This document shows, one piece after another, positions 48,260-57,457 of a DNA stretch of 64,000 nt. The DNA lies in the NCBI RefSeq assembly GCF_002994635.1, contig NZ_PVNL01000004.1, forward strand, positions 62,001 through 126,000. The letters are read 5' to 3'. A program made the position numbers and the translations under genes. This DNA is from Enhygromyxa salina. GTDB lineage: Bacteria > Myxococcota_A > Polyangia > Nannocystales > Nannocystaceae. The number at the start of each line of letters is the position of its first letter. Within the stretch, counting starts at the first letter, position 1. The notes under the pieces were generated by a model. It did not search any database. It was not told where the DNA came from and saw nothing but the letters and a program-made list of their open reading frames with translations.

Positions 48260-49025
48260 TCAAAAACAGAGCCAGGCCCCACTGGAGGTTGGGCGCGGCC
48301 GGGAGCTCGAGCAGCTTGCTGATCGTGGCGAGGGCCAGCTCGACCTCGCACTCGCGGGGGTGGCCCCATACAGGGGGGCGCTCGGCGATCAGGAACCGGG
48401 GGCTGTTGGGCTCGCAGTGAGCGGGATCTTCGACGTGGACGTGGGCGCGGCAGCTGAGCGGGCGGGCCTCGTAGGCTGAGCAGTTGCCGTCGTCGCCGAG
48501 CACGGGGCAGGGGTGGCCGAGCCGGCGCCAGGCCAGCTGGGCTTCGCGGTAGCCGGGCTCGGTGCCGTCGAGCTTGGGCTGCGGTCCGGTGTGCGCGAGC
48601 AGGACTCGCTGAAAGGCGCGGGCTTGTTCGACGGCGCGCTGCAGTCGAGCAGGACCCCCCTCCTGGGCGCGCAGGCTTCGGACCATGCGCAGCGCCTCGA
48701 TCGGGAGGATCGGCGGCAGGTCGGTGCAGCACGCCGAGCACCGCGGACCGCAGGCCGGGTCGATCGCGGCCTCGTTGAGCAGGTCGGCGAGGTAGAGATC
48801 GAGGGCCGCGTAGGCGCGATCGAGCAGGTCGAAGACCTGGTCCGACGGCGTCGCCCGGCCGGGCTTGGCGACCGCCGCCTCGACGCAGCGCTGGGCCTCG
48901 CGCAACGGGGCGAGGACCGCCGCGAGGTTCTCGCGCGCTTCGTCTCGATCGCGGGCGCGGTGCAGATCTTGGCCGCGCTGCGCGGACGAGCGCCCGTCTT
49001 CGTCAACGACCCTGAGCCGGACCAC
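48249..49025 (-). CDS. YkgJ-family cysteine-cluster protein
   Basis: A 258-residue cytoplasmic protein with the YkgJ/zinc- or iron-chelating Cys pattern: CGPRCSACC in the middle and CPVLGDDGNCSAYEARPLSCRAH later, giving about eight Cys plus His for metal. The family may act in Fe-S or metal binding. The last residues (LTPT) and the TAG lie in the inverted end of the adjacent palindromic element, so the native C-terminus may have been altered. GTG start at 49025; alternative starts cannot be excluded. Confidence 0.82.
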   Translation of the reverse strand: MVRLRVVDEDGRSSAQRGQDLHRARDRDEARENLAAVLAPLREAQRCVEAAVAKPGRATPSDQVFDLLDRAYAALDLYLADLLNEAAIDPACGPRCSACCTDLPPILPIEALRMVRSLRAQEGGPARLQRAVEQARAFQRVLLAHTGPQPKLDGTEPGYREAQLAWRRLGHPCPVLGDDGNCSAYEARPLSCRAHVHVEDPAHCEPNSPRFLIAERPPVWGHPRECEVELALATISKLLELPAAPNLQWGLALFLTPT

Positions 49026-49135
49026 GCCGCATTATTTCATGGACTGGCGCCGCCCACAGGCATGATTTGTGGGCCGCGCGGCTGACGGGGCTTCGCGCGA
49101 CACATCGACTCGGATCGGCTGTTACGCTGTTGGTC

Positions 49136-50035
49136 GTGCACCGACCGAAGCTCCTGCTCGCCACTGCGATCGTGCTGTTCGCCGGCTCTGCCTGTGCCAC
49201 GGGTGGCGCGGGGGGACCGGGCACCGCGCCCGACGACGAGGGCGGGACGATCGGTTACGACGACGCCTCATCGCCCGACATGGCCGCGATCCCACCCGCG
49301 CTCGAGGACAGTGACCTCGCCGGGATCCATGCGCGGGGCATGACGATCTGGCGCATGCAGCGAGCCATGCGCCTCGGCGATCGGGCGTTCGCGGGCTTCG
49401 TTGGCGTGACCGCGGCCAAGTTCCTGGCGATCCCGATGATCGATCCTGGCGGTAGCTCGGGCCAGGTCGCCTACTACCGCTGGGATGACGACGATCTCGC
49501 CGACGGGGACGCGAGCGCCGACGAGGCCCGCAACTGGGTGGTGGTGCCGCTGACGATCGATCCCGACGAGTCGCTCGAGCCGCAGGAGCTCGGCGGCAAG
49601 CCCGACGCGGAGCAGCGCCGAACCATCGCGGCGGTGCAGGTGGTTCAAGCCAGCGCAGCGGCCAAGCACGCCGGGGGGCGGTGGGTCGCGTATGCGTTTC
49701 GCGAGCAGGTCATGGCCGACGGCGCAGCGACGGGCCAACGGCAGACGCGGGTCTACATGATCGGCGCCGATGATCAGTCGCCGGACATCGAGTACACGGT
49801 CCTGGATCCGGTCAAGCGCAAGCAAGCGCTGACGGTCTCGCGCGAGCGTCTGCAGCTGGCCGGCGACGGGACCAGCAAGCTCCCGCTGTCCACGCCTGGG
49901 CCCGGGGTCGGCCCGAGCACGGTCGCGCGCGCGGTTGCGATTGCGACGGTGACCAAGAAGCCGGTGCAGATCGTGGATGGCTCAGGGAGCAAGTGGGAGG
50001 TCGCCCCCGCGACGGGGAACATCACCCGGCTCTGA
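49136..50035 (+). CDS. Hypothetical lipoprotein
   Basis: A 299-residue lipoprotein (GTG start; lipobox GSAC around residue 18). After an acidic Gly/Asp linker it forms a mixed alpha/beta domain (IHARGMTIWRMQRAMRLGDRAFAGFVGVTAAKFLAIPM, ARNWVVVPLTIDPDE, RWVAYAFREQ). No family was recognised and there is no GD microsatellite. Upstream the YkgJ-type gene is divergent; downstream the kinase is convergent. Confidence 0.72.
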   Translation: MHRPKLLLATAIVLFAGSACATGGAGGPGTAPDDEGGTIGYDDASSPDMAAIPPALEDSDLAGIHARGMTIWRMQRAMRLGDRAFAGFVGVTAAKFLAIPMIDPGGSSGQVAYYRWDDDDLADGDASADEARNWVVVPLTIDPDESLEPQELGGKPDAEQRRTIAAVQVVQASAAAKHAGGRWVAYAFREQVMADGAATGQRQTRVYMIGADDQSPDIEYTVLDPVKRKQALTVSRERLQLAGDGTSKLPLSTPGPGVGPSTVARAVAIATVTKKPVQIVDGSGSKWEVAPATGNITRL

Positions 50036-50050
50036 GCTCGACTCGCCCGG

Positions 50051-51004
50051 TCACTCGCCGCGCGGGTCGACGACGTGCTGCAGGGCTCGCTTCATGATCT
50101 CGGCCGAGGGGAACCGCTCGTCGGGGTTCTTGGCGGTGGCCGTGGCGAAGAAGCCGTCGACGTCGCTGGCGTGCTCGGGATCGATGTCGGGTGCCAGGTA
50201 GGTGCTCGGCGGCGCCGGGATCCGCTCGCGCTGGGCGATCAGGACCTCGCGGGGGTGGGCCTCGAACAGGTCTTCGAACGGGTGTCGGCCGTTGGTGACC
50301 ATCTCGTAGAAGGTGATGCCGAGCGCGTAGAGATCGGAGCGGGCGTCGAGCTTGGGGTTGGCGTAGGTCTGCTCGGGCGGCATGTAGAAGGGATCGCCCA
50401 TGATCCTGGGCGTGCCCTTGGGGGGCGCGTCCTGGTCGGACAGATCCATGGCGACGCCGAAGTCGATCAGCTTCACGAGCCGAAGGTTGGGATCATAGAG
50501 ATCGATCGCCACGAAGATGTTGGCGGGCTTGATGTCGCAGTGCACGAAGTTGCGGGCGTGCACGTGGGTCAGCGCGTCGAGGGTCTGGCTGAAGATCTCG
50601 CGCAGGTGGGCGAAGCTCAGCTGCTGGCCGCGATTGAGGTAGCCGAGCAGGTCGGAGCCCTCGAGGTAGTCCATCGCGAACCAAAACAGACCGTGCTCTT
50701 TGGTGGTCCCGACCTCGAGGGTCCGGATCAGGTTGGGGTGCATGAAGGTGCCGCACAACCGCGCCTCCTGGCGGAACCGCCGACGCTCGTCCTCGGGCAC
50801 GCTCATCTTCATCATCTTGAGCGCCGAGTAGCGGTTCATGATCGGGTCGAACACCTTGTAGACCTTGCCGAACCCGCCCTCGCCCAGTCGGTCGACGATC
50901 TTGTAGGTCTTCGACTGGGTGATCAGGGAGCCCGACGCGAGCTCGATGTTCTCGAGCTCCTCTTGTGAGAGCTGCGGTTCTGCTTGTGCTGGCTCGGAGC
51001 TCAC
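50051..51004 (-). CDS. Cytoplasmic Ser/Thr protein kinase
   Basis: A 317-residue kinase with a short N-terminal extension. G-loop GEGGFGKV (41-48), Lys63 in ALKMM, catalytic loop HCDIKPAN (His155-Cys-Asp157; a non-RD kinase), DFG at 181-183, PPEQ. No transmembrane helix or extra domain, unlike its neighbours in this window. The catalytic Asp is intact, so it is probably active. The HCD variation suggests activation without an activation-loop phosphate contact. GTG start. Same direction as the two upstream surface genes, with an 81-base gap. Confidence 0.88.
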   Translation of the reverse strand: MSSEPAQAEPQLSQEELENIELASGSLITQSKTYKIVDRLGEGGFGKVYKVFDPIMNRYSALKMMKMSVPEDERRRFRQEARLCGTFMHPNLIRTLEVGTTKEHGLFWFAMDYLEGSDLLGYLNRGQQLSFAHLREIFSQTLDALTHVHARNFVHCDIKPANIFVAIDLYDPNLRLVKLIDFGVAMDLSDQDAPPKGTPRIMGDPFYMPPEQTYANPKLDARSDLYALGITFYEMVTNGRHPFEDLFEAHPREVLIAQRERIPAPPSTYLAPDIDPEHASDVDGFFATATAKNPDERFPSAEIMKRALQHVVDPRGE

Positions 51005-51085
51005 CTGAGCACTCTATCGTCACCGGGCGCAGGCGAAAAGTGATCCCTGACCGCAGGCGTAGAACCGCGCTGAAGCGCCGATCTC

Positions 51086-51892
51086 TCAGGGGGCGGAGCA
51101 GTTTTGCTGGTTGCCCGACGCCTTGCAGGAGCTGTTCATGCACGAGTTGATGCCGCCGATGTTGCCGTTGCCGCACTGGTCCATGCACGTCTGTGTCGCG
51201 CCAGTGTGCTCGACGCAGTTGAACCAGCACACGCACTTCTCGATGTTCTGGAAGCACGAGATGACGGCGTCGCAGCAGTTGGTGAGCAGGCAGCTCTGGC
51301 AGTCGTTGTAGCCGAGGTCCATGGGGTCGAACTCGGGCGGCCGCTCGTCGGGGCAGACATTGCAGATGCCCGCGTCGCTGCACTCGCCCGCGACGCAGTC
51401 TTCGATCTCATCACACGGATCGCCCTCGTTGCACTGGCCCTCGACGTCGTCCTCGTTGAGGGGGTTGACCCACACGCAGACGCCACCACAGTCGACGCCG
51501 GTCTCGCCTGGATCGTGCATGCCGTTGTGGCAGGGGTCATCGCCGTCGCCGTCGCCGGGATCATCGTCACCTGTGTCGCCGTCGCCGGGATCGCCGTCGC
51601 CGTCGCCGTCGTCGCCGTCGCCAGGATCGCCGTCACCTTCGGCGCTGCCGCTGTTGGTCCCGGCCTCGGCGTCGGCGGTCCCGTCGGCGGTGCCGTCGTT
51701 GGACTCGGCGCCGCTGGTGGCCTGGGTCTCCGAGCCGCTCGCGGCGGCGTTCTTGCAGGTGCCGATCGACGGGCCGTCGTCGAGACAGGGATCGCCGCAG
51801 CCCTCCATGCTCATGACGGCCATGACGGACATGATCGTCGAGAACGACCGCAGACGGATCGATGATGCGGTGTGCTTGGCTCGGTTTGGCAT
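51086..51892 (-). CDS. GD-linker lipoprotein with Cys-rich domain
   Basis: A 268-residue lipoprotein. Signal peptide with lipobox SMEGC, a linker of GDGDPGDGD type, then a Cys-rich domain with an EGF/TSP-like start (CHNGMHDPGETGVDCGGVCV), followed by CNVCPDERPPEFDPMDL and a Cys-pair-rich helical end (CQSCLLTNCCDAVISCFQ, CVCWFNCVEHTGATQTCMDQC, NSCMNSSC). Same general design as the 14584 protein, but not an obvious close paralogue. AGGAGA six bases before the ATG supports the start. Located between ompA-like and kinase genes. Confidence 0.8.
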   Translation of the reverse strand: MPNRAKHTASSIRLRSFSTIMSVMAVMSMEGCGDPCLDDGPSIGTCKNAAASGSETQATSGAESNDGTADGTADAEAGTNSGSAEGDGDPGDGDDGDGDGDPGDGDTGDDDPGDGDGDDPCHNGMHDPGETGVDCGGVCVWVNPLNEDDVEGQCNEGDPCDEIEDCVAGECSDAGICNVCPDERPPEFDPMDLGYNDCQSCLLTNCCDAVISCFQNIEKCVCWFNCVEHTGATQTCMDQCGNGNIGGINSCMNSSCKASGNQQNCSAP

Positions 51893-51929
51893 GACAGTCT
51901 CCTGCGGCGGTGGGTGCGAAGCGGACGGC

Positions 51930-53384
51930 TCAGCCGCCCCGGCCCTCGCGGGTGATCGGCTTGAACTCGATGCGCCGGTTGTTGGCCCGGCCTGCCTTGG
52001 TGTCGTTGGTGTCGACCGGCTTGTCGGGGCCGTGACCGATCGTGATGATCCGGGCGGCGTCGATGCCATGTTCGACGAGGTAGGCCTTGACCGACTCGGC
52101 CCGCCGACGCGAGAGATCCAGGTTGTGGTCGTGGTCGCCCTTGGCGTCGGTGTGGCCGCTGATCTCGATGCGGACGTCCGGGTACGCGGTCAGGGCCTCG
52201 ACCGCCTCGTCGAGGGTCTTGGTCGAGGACTTGCGGATCGTGTCCTTGTCGTTGTCGAAGGTGATGCCCTGGATCGCGCCAGTGAAGCGGGCGACCTGCT
52301 GCGGGACCTCGTCCGGGCAGCCGTCGGCGTCCTGGTAGCCGTTGTCGGACTCGGGTTGATCGGGGCAGCCATCCTGCTCGTCGAAGAACCCGTCGCCGTC
52401 GGTGTCGGCCTCGGGGCAGCCGTCGTCGTCCTTGAAGCCGTTGACGGTCTCGGGCTGGCTGACGCAGGCGTCGAGGTCATCGAAGATCCCGTCGCCGTCG
52501 GTGTCGATCTCGGGGCAGCCGTCGGTGTCCTTGAAGCCGTTGACGGTCTCGGCCTCGTCGGGGCAGCCGTCGAGGTCGTTGGGGATCCCGTCGCCGTCGC
52601 GGTCGTCGTCCTCTGGCTCGGGCGCGGGCTCCGGCCTGGGCTGAATCTTGCGGCGCCCAAGCGTGACCGAGACCCCCAGCAACGCCTCGAGGTTGTGCGA
52701 GACGAAGCCCGCCTCCAGAGATTGTTTGTGGGTGACGACGTCGCGGAGATCCAGACGCAGCATCACGTAGCGGTGCACGTAGACCTTGACGCCGCCGCCG
52801 AAGTGCAGGGCCGGGTCGACGTCCTTGCCGAGCGCTTCGCGTGGACTGCTGACCCCGAGCGCGCCGGCACCCAGGAGCACGAAGGGCGTGACGCTCCACA
52901 TCCCGAGCTGGCCAACGAGGTGACCGCGGACCGTGTACAGCAGCGGCGAGCCCGACTCGTCGCGCAGGCTCGCTGGCAGCACGCCGCCCTCGGCCTCGAC
53001 CCCAAAGTAGCGCAGCGGGTAATAGCCGACGCGCACGCCGAGATCGGGGATCACCCGGTTGAGCGGCTTGTAGCCCTGTTGCGGCAGATTGAGATCCGCG
53101 CCGAACAGCTCGTGGGTCTGCGCGAGCAACATGAAGCCGCCGTAGACGCCGAGCTCGAGCATGCGAGGCTCGGGCGCCCAGCGCTGCAGCCACGGCAGGT
53201 GCGTGCGGCTCTGATCTCCCTCGGCTGTCGTGTTGGCGGTGACGTCTAGCTCGGCTTTTGACTCGGACTCGGACTCGGGCTCTCCCGCGTTGGCGCGCAC
53301 AGGCGCCCCGAGAACACCCAGCGCGAGCAGCAGCGCAGACGGCAACGCGACCCGTCCAGTCCACGATCCCCATTTCGCAGGCAT
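51930..53384 (-). CDS. OmpA-family outer-membrane protein with thrombospondin-3 repeats
   Basis: A 484-residue protein. Signal peptide (VALPSALLLALGVLGAPVRANAG), an outer-membrane beta-barrel (LELGVYGGFMLLAQTHELFG and following), a set of Ca-binding thrombospondin type 3-like repeats (DRDGDGIPNDLDGCPDEAETVNG and two similar units), and an OmpA C-terminal peptidoglycan-binding domain (ITFDNDKDTI, EISGHTDAKGDHDHN, LSRRRAESVKAYL, GRANNRRIEF). It anchors the outer membrane to the wall. ATG 53384 is preferred to a GTG at 53402. Confidence 0.92.
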   Translation of the reverse strand: MPAKWGSWTGRVALPSALLLALGVLGAPVRANAGEPESESESKAELDVTANTTAEGDQSRTHLPWLQRWAPEPRMLELGVYGGFMLLAQTHELFGADLNLPQQGYKPLNRVIPDLGVRVGYYPLRYFGVEAEGGVLPASLRDESGSPLLYTVRGHLVGQLGMWSVTPFVLLGAGALGVSSPREALGKDVDPALHFGGGVKVYVHRYVMLRLDLRDVVTHKQSLEAGFVSHNLEALLGVSVTLGRRKIQPRPEPAPEPEDDDRDGDGIPNDLDGCPDEAETVNGFKDTDGCPEIDTDGDGIFDDLDACVSQPETVNGFKDDDGCPEADTDGDGFFDEQDGCPDQPESDNGYQDADGCPDEVPQQVARFTGAIQGITFDNDKDTIRKSSTKTLDEAVEALTAYPDVRIEISGHTDAKGDHDHNLDLSRRRAESVKAYLVEHGIDAARIITIGHGPDKPVDTNDTKAGRANNRRIEFKPITREGRGG

Positions 53385-53433
53385 GCGCTCACACAATGCC
53401 ACGACGCCGCCGCGATTAGGGGACTGTCGACGT

Positions 53434-53450
53434 TCAACATCGAATGTTGA
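53434..53450. promoter_or_regulatory. Palindromic operator-like site between divergent surface genes
   Basis: tcaacat-cga-atgttga is a perfect 7-bp inverted repeat with a 3-base centre, lying between the divergent ompA-like gene (start 53384) and the 53454 lipoprotein gene. Its size and symmetry suit a dimeric regulator site, but it could also be a chance hairpin. Confidence 0.4.
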
Positions 53451-53453
53451 CGA

Positions 53454-54125
53454 GTGCGACGCGCGAAGCTATCGAGCCTCACTCTGTCACGCCGACTCGA
53501 AACCAAGCACGCCGTCGCTGTCGCGATGATCCTGCTGTTATTCCAAGTCGCCTGCGAGGGTGAGGACCCGTCGAGCGATCCTTTCGCCGATGCGATCGTC
53601 GAGTTCGCGCCGGCCGACGAGAGCAACTTCAACCATGACCGGCTGCCGGCCGTCGTGCTCGGCGCGCCCGGTGGCCTGTATGACGTGGCGAGCCTCGGGT
53701 GCGAAGGCTCGATCGTGCTCGAGTTCGACGCACCGGGGATCGTCGACGGGCCCGGGGTCGATCTGATCGTGTTCGAGAACCCGTTCACCGAGCAGTTCCC
53801 CGAGCCCGGCGAGGTCTCGGTCAGCGACGACGGGATCAACTGGTGGGTGTTCCCCTGCGATCCCGTCGCGCTCGTCGGGTGCGCAGGCGTGACGCCGACG
53901 CTGGCGCTGCCAGGGTCGGGGATCGACCCCACGGATCCAGCCCAGGCGGGCGGTGATGGGTTTGATCTGAGCGCGCTCGCCGATGCACCCGCGCGGGTCG
54001 AGTTCGTGCGCATTCGGGATCGTAGCCGTGAGCACTGGGAGCCGCTCGGGGGCCTGTCCTACTGCGATCCTGGCAACCAGGGCGCGGGCGGCTTCGACCT
54101 CGACGCGATCGCGTCGGTACACTAG
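53454..54125 (+). CDS. Cell-surface lipoprotein, beta-rich
   Basis: A 223-residue lipoprotein (signal peptide MILLLFQVAC; lipobox LFQVAC). The mature domain is beta-rich: LGAPGGLYDVASLGCEGSIVLEFDAPG, GVDLIVFENPFTE, EVSVSDDGINW, FVRIRDRS, with a few Cys. It resembles the conserved surface-protein domain found in bacterial and myxobacterial cell-surface proteins. GTG start at 53454; stop is five bases before the next gene, so the two are likely co-transcribed. Confidence 0.75.
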   Translation: MRRAKLSSLTLSRRLETKHAVAVAMILLLFQVACEGEDPSSDPFADAIVEFAPADESNFNHDRLPAVVLGAPGGLYDVASLGCEGSIVLEFDAPGIVDGPGVDLIVFENPFTEQFPEPGEVSVSDDGINWWVFPCDPVALVGCAGVTPTLALPGSGIDPTDPAQAGGDGFDLSALADAPARVEFVRIRDRSREHWEPLGGLSYCDPGNQGAGGFDLDAIASVH

Positions 54126-54130
54126 CGCCC

Positions 54131-56227
54131 GTGGCTCCGACTCGCGCACGGGCATCGCAGGACTTGGCGGCGCTGATCCGGTCGAGCACCGCGGAGCTCG
54201 ACTCGTGGCTATCGCAAGAGATCCAAGACGAGCTGGGCACCCGGGCGTATGTGTTGCGAGCGATCGCGTGGTGCCGACGCGGAGCGCTGGCGCGCGCGCG
54301 CGCGGATGTCGACGCCGCGCTGGCCAAGCGACCGACGCACGAGCTGGTCGAGCTGACGGGGGCGCTGATCCTATATGTGACCCGCGACTATGACCGCGCG
54401 GTGGTGCTGCTCGATCAGGTCGCGCACGCGCATCGCTATCTGGCGGCGCCGAGCTTGCACGAGCTGGCTGCTCGCCTGGCGCGGCTGGGCTGGACGCAAG
54501 AGCAGCGCGAGCGGCAGCGCGAGCTCGCGGCGCTGGGGGTCCGCGATCTGCGAGGGCACATCGCGGATCTTCAACAGGCGCGGGCGCAGAGCGGGCTCGC
54601 GGTGGTGGTGACGACGCCCGAGCAGGCGTGGGCGAGCTTGTACGAGTCGGGACCAGGCGGGGTCGAGGCCCAGCTCGAGCAGCTGGCCGCGCGAACACCC
54701 GCGAGCGCAGCCGCGCTCGCGGGTGTTCGCGGGCGGCTGAGCCTGCTGCAGGGTCGGCTCGACGAGGCCGCGGCCGCGCTCGCTGGAGTCGACGCCAGCG
54801 ACCCAGGCGTCGCGGACGAGCACCTGGCGCTGGCGCTGGCGCGAGGTCAGTACGACCTCGTCGCTGCGGCGTCGCTCGATCACTCGCGCAGCTCGCGAGC
54901 GTGGCGGTTGCGGGCCGAGGCGTCGCTCGAGCTCGGTCAATTCGATCGAGCGAGGGAGGCGCTGGCGCGCGCGGACGAGCCCGATCACGCGATCACGGCG
55001 CTGATCTCGACGCTGATCGACGCGGGCGACGGTGCTCGCTCGCCGGACGCGGCGCGGCTCCACGCGCTGGCGCCGGGGTTGCTGTCGGACGCGGCCCGCG
55101 AACTCGGCGTGGCGATCTGGATCGACGGCGGGATCGTCGACGATCCCGCGGTGCTGCTCCGCGTGTGCACGCGGGCCCGATCGCTGCTGAGCGCCGATCG
55201 ATCTTCAGCGCCGATCAGCTACCGCAGCGCGAGCGGAGCCGGGACCACCCAGCTGCGTCACGTACCTGCCGCTGCGATCGCCCGTGTGGCGCACGCCGAC
55301 GACGAGCGGGATCTCGATCGCGTGGCCCGGCTGTTGCTGCGCTCGTCCCAGACCAACCGCCGTCGATCGGCCCACACGGCCACGGCGGCGCGCTCGCTGG
55401 ATGCCGAGCAGATCGAGCAGTTCATGGCCGACGGCTACGTGCACTTGCGCGGCGCGTTTCCTCGCGCGCTGGCCGAGTCGATCGTCGACAGCGCGCATCG
55501 CCGACTCGCCCAGGATCCAGCCCGCTGGCTCAGCGGCCCCCACGTCCAGCGCCAGGCGGCCGAGCTCGCCGGCTACGATCGCAACGAACCACGCACGTGG
55601 CCACAGGGCCGCGTCGACGTGGTCGGCGAGCACCCGCTCACGATCAACGAGTTCTCGCCGTTCGCGGAGCGTGCGGTGTTTCAGCTGCTCGGCGACGCCG
55701 GCCGGATCCGCACGCGCTCGTGGACCAGCAATTTGATCATTCAGTATCCGCGCCGAGGGGAGTGGGACCCGTCTGCGCGCGCGTGGGTGCCGACGGCCAA
55801 TCAAGAGAGCTGGCACCTCGACTCGCCCAGCGTGCACACCCGCCTGGATCAGCTGCGCACCGGGTTGCTGGTGTTCATCGTGTTCTCGGATCTGCTCCCG
55901 GCCAGCGGCAACAGCTGGCTGGCGCTGGACTCCCCGGCCAGGGTCGCGCGCGCGCTCGCGGCCGCGCCCGAGGGCGTCGACTTTTGTGATGTCCACGCCG
56001 GCCGCCGGATCACCCGCGAGTGCGAGCGCCTGTTCGAGGTGACCGGGGAGGCGGGTGACCTGTTGTTGGTCCACCCCTTGATGCTGCACTCGGCGTCGCC
56101 CAACCCGTCGCCGCGGATCCGGTTCTTGGGCAACCCCATGGTCTACATGCAGACGCCGCTCGATCACCGCCGCGCGGATCCGTCGCCGGTCGAGCAGGTG
56201 ATCGCGCGGGCGCTGGCTGATCGCTGA
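54131..56227 (+). CDS. TPR plus phytanoyl-CoA dioxygenase-like (PhyH) fusion
   Basis: A 698-residue cytoplasmic protein (GTG start). The N-terminal half is a helical solenoid of TPR-like repeats (ALARARADVDAALAKRP, DYDRAVVLLDQVAHAHRYL, GQFDRAREALARADEPD). The C-terminal ~280 residues are a PhyH-type Fe(II)/2-oxoglutarate dioxygenase: facial triad HLD in ESWHLDSPS, distal His in LLLVHPLMLHSASPNPS, and the Arg (PRIRF) that binds 2-oxoglutarate. Probably hydroxylates a small molecule or protein, with the TPRs choosing the partner. Substrate unknown. Confidence 0.82.
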   Translation: MAPTRARASQDLAALIRSSTAELDSWLSQEIQDELGTRAYVLRAIAWCRRGALARARADVDAALAKRPTHELVELTGALILYVTRDYDRAVVLLDQVAHAHRYLAAPSLHELAARLARLGWTQEQRERQRELAALGVRDLRGHIADLQQARAQSGLAVVVTTPEQAWASLYESGPGGVEAQLEQLAARTPASAAALAGVRGRLSLLQGRLDEAAAALAGVDASDPGVADEHLALALARGQYDLVAAASLDHSRSSRAWRLRAEASLELGQFDRAREALARADEPDHAITALISTLIDAGDGARSPDAARLHALAPGLLSDAARELGVAIWIDGGIVDDPAVLLRVCTRARSLLSADRSSAPISYRSASGAGTTQLRHVPAAAIARVAHADDERDLDRVARLLLRSSQTNRRRSAHTATAARSLDAEQIEQFMADGYVHLRGAFPRALAESIVDSAHRRLAQDPARWLSGPHVQRQAAELAGYDRNEPRTWPQGRVDVVGEHPLTINEFSPFAERAVFQLLGDAGRIRTRSWTSNLIIQYPRRGEWDPSARAWVPTANQESWHLDSPSVHTRLDQLRTGLLVFIVFSDLLPASGNSWLALDSPARVARALAAAPEGVDFCDVHAGRRITRECERLFEVTGEAGDLLLVHPLMLHSASPNPSPRIRFLGNPMVYMQTPLDHRRADPSPVEQVIARALADR

Positions 56228-56236
56228 GACTGTGGC

Positions 56237-57457
56237 TCACAGCGACAGCGGGGCGAGGCTCATGGGGGGCAGGCCGACCGCGAGCGGCGACTCGGGCAGC
56301 TCGACGACCGGGCTCTGGCTCAGATCGAACACCCGCAGGCCCGACGCGCCGATCGTCGTGTCGGCGAACCACGCCTGATCCCCGACGATCTCGAGCGCAC
56401 CCGTGACGCTCTCGAGCCCCTCGACCTCGGTGACCAGGGCGGGCTCCGGTCCGCTCAGATCCACACGCAGCAGCCGAAAGCTGGCGAAGTCCGGGCTCGC
56501 GGCGCTGATCCACGCGCGCCCGGAGCTGTCGAGATCAAAGCCCGACAGCTGCAGGCGCTCGTAGTCGGCCGCCTCGAACAGCTGCTGCGGCACGACCCAC
56601 TCGCTGGTCCCGCTCGCCAGATCAATCCGCTCGAGCCCCGAATTGAGCAGCAGGATCACGTGGCCCTGCGAGTCGCCCGGATCCAGCCGCCACGGTCCAA
56701 TGCCGACCCCCAGCAGGCGGATCGCGTCGGGTCCCGGCTGGTCCGCGTCGAACTCGAACAGCGCTGGCTCGGCGCCCGGTCGGATCGGGATCAGCACCGT
56801 CTGCGCGGCGGGGATCCACAGCTCACGATCGATGCGCTCGGCCGAGACAAACAAGTGGGTCCCGCAGCCGATGATGCGGCTGAGCTCGGGGATCCCGTCG
56901 GCGTCGGCGAAGCTCGACAGATCCACGGCGAGCTCGGCGTGGACCTGGGCGGCCTGCAGCGTGGGAAACGCGAAGCGCTGCAGCTCGGGGGCGCCGTGCA
57001 GCGACACCCACGCGCGCCCGGCAGGATCGAGCGCCAGCGCGTGGGGGTTGGCGGGCGCGTCTTGGTTCGCCGGGGTCGCGGCCTGGATCGGCCACTCGTG
57101 GATCAGCGCGAGCCGATCGTGGGGGTCGAGCTCGTCGATGTAGTCGAACCCGAACCGGTTGATCACGAACACCCGGCCCGCGTCGACGATCGGCACCGCG
57201 TCCGAGGACGCCAGCGCGAGATCGGGGACCACCTCGCGGGTCTGGAGATCGACCAGCCCGACCGCGCCCGTGTTGAAGTCGGTGCTGGTCACCACGAGGT
57301 GGGTGGGCTCGCTGATCGGCCCGCGGCAGGGTCCATCGAGGCTCGGGTAGCCCGACTCGATCACCGCGTCGATCAGCGGCGGCGGCTTCGGCTCTGGCTC
57401 GGGCTCTGGGGTGCACGCGGCCGCCAGCAGCCACCCGGCGCTAGCGAGACGTTTCAT
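56237..57457 (-). CDS. Beta-propeller lipoprotein, partner of TonB receptor
   Basis: A 406-residue lipoprotein (lipobox LLAAAC; PEPEPEPKPPP linker) with YncE/NHL-like beta-propeller repeats (GRVFVINRFGFDYIDELDP, ANPHALALDPAGRAWVSLHG, LQLSGFDLDSSGRAWISAA). Its ATG lies inside the 3' end of the TonB receptor gene, overlapping by 17 bases, so the two are translationally coupled. Likely a surface or periplasmic subunit that works with the receptor; ligand unknown. Confidence 0.83.
   Translation of the reverse strand: MKRLASAGWLLAAACTPEPEPEPKPPPLIDAVIESGYPSLDGPCRGPISEPTHLVVTSTDFNTGAVGLVDLQTREVVPDLALASSDAVPIVDAGRVFVINRFGFDYIDELDPHDRLALIHEWPIQAATPANQDAPANPHALALDPAGRAWVSLHGAPELQRFAFPTLQAAQVHAELAVDLSSFADADGIPELSRIIGCGTHLFVSAERIDRELWIPAAQTVLIPIRPGAEPALFEFDADQPGPDAIRLLGVGIGPWRLDPGDSQGHVILLLNSGLERIDLASGTSEWVVPQQLFEAADYERLQLSGFDLDSSGRAWISAASPDFASFRLLRVDLSGPEPALVTEVEGLESVTGALEIVGDQAWFADTTIGASGLRVFDLSQSPVVELPESPLAVGLPPMSLAPLSL

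Noticed and set aside
48014-48322. A 102-residue frame inside the palindromic element, and a 116-residue one on the other strand.
   Set aside because: No ribosome site, no signal or domain, and both cross inverted-repeat arms.
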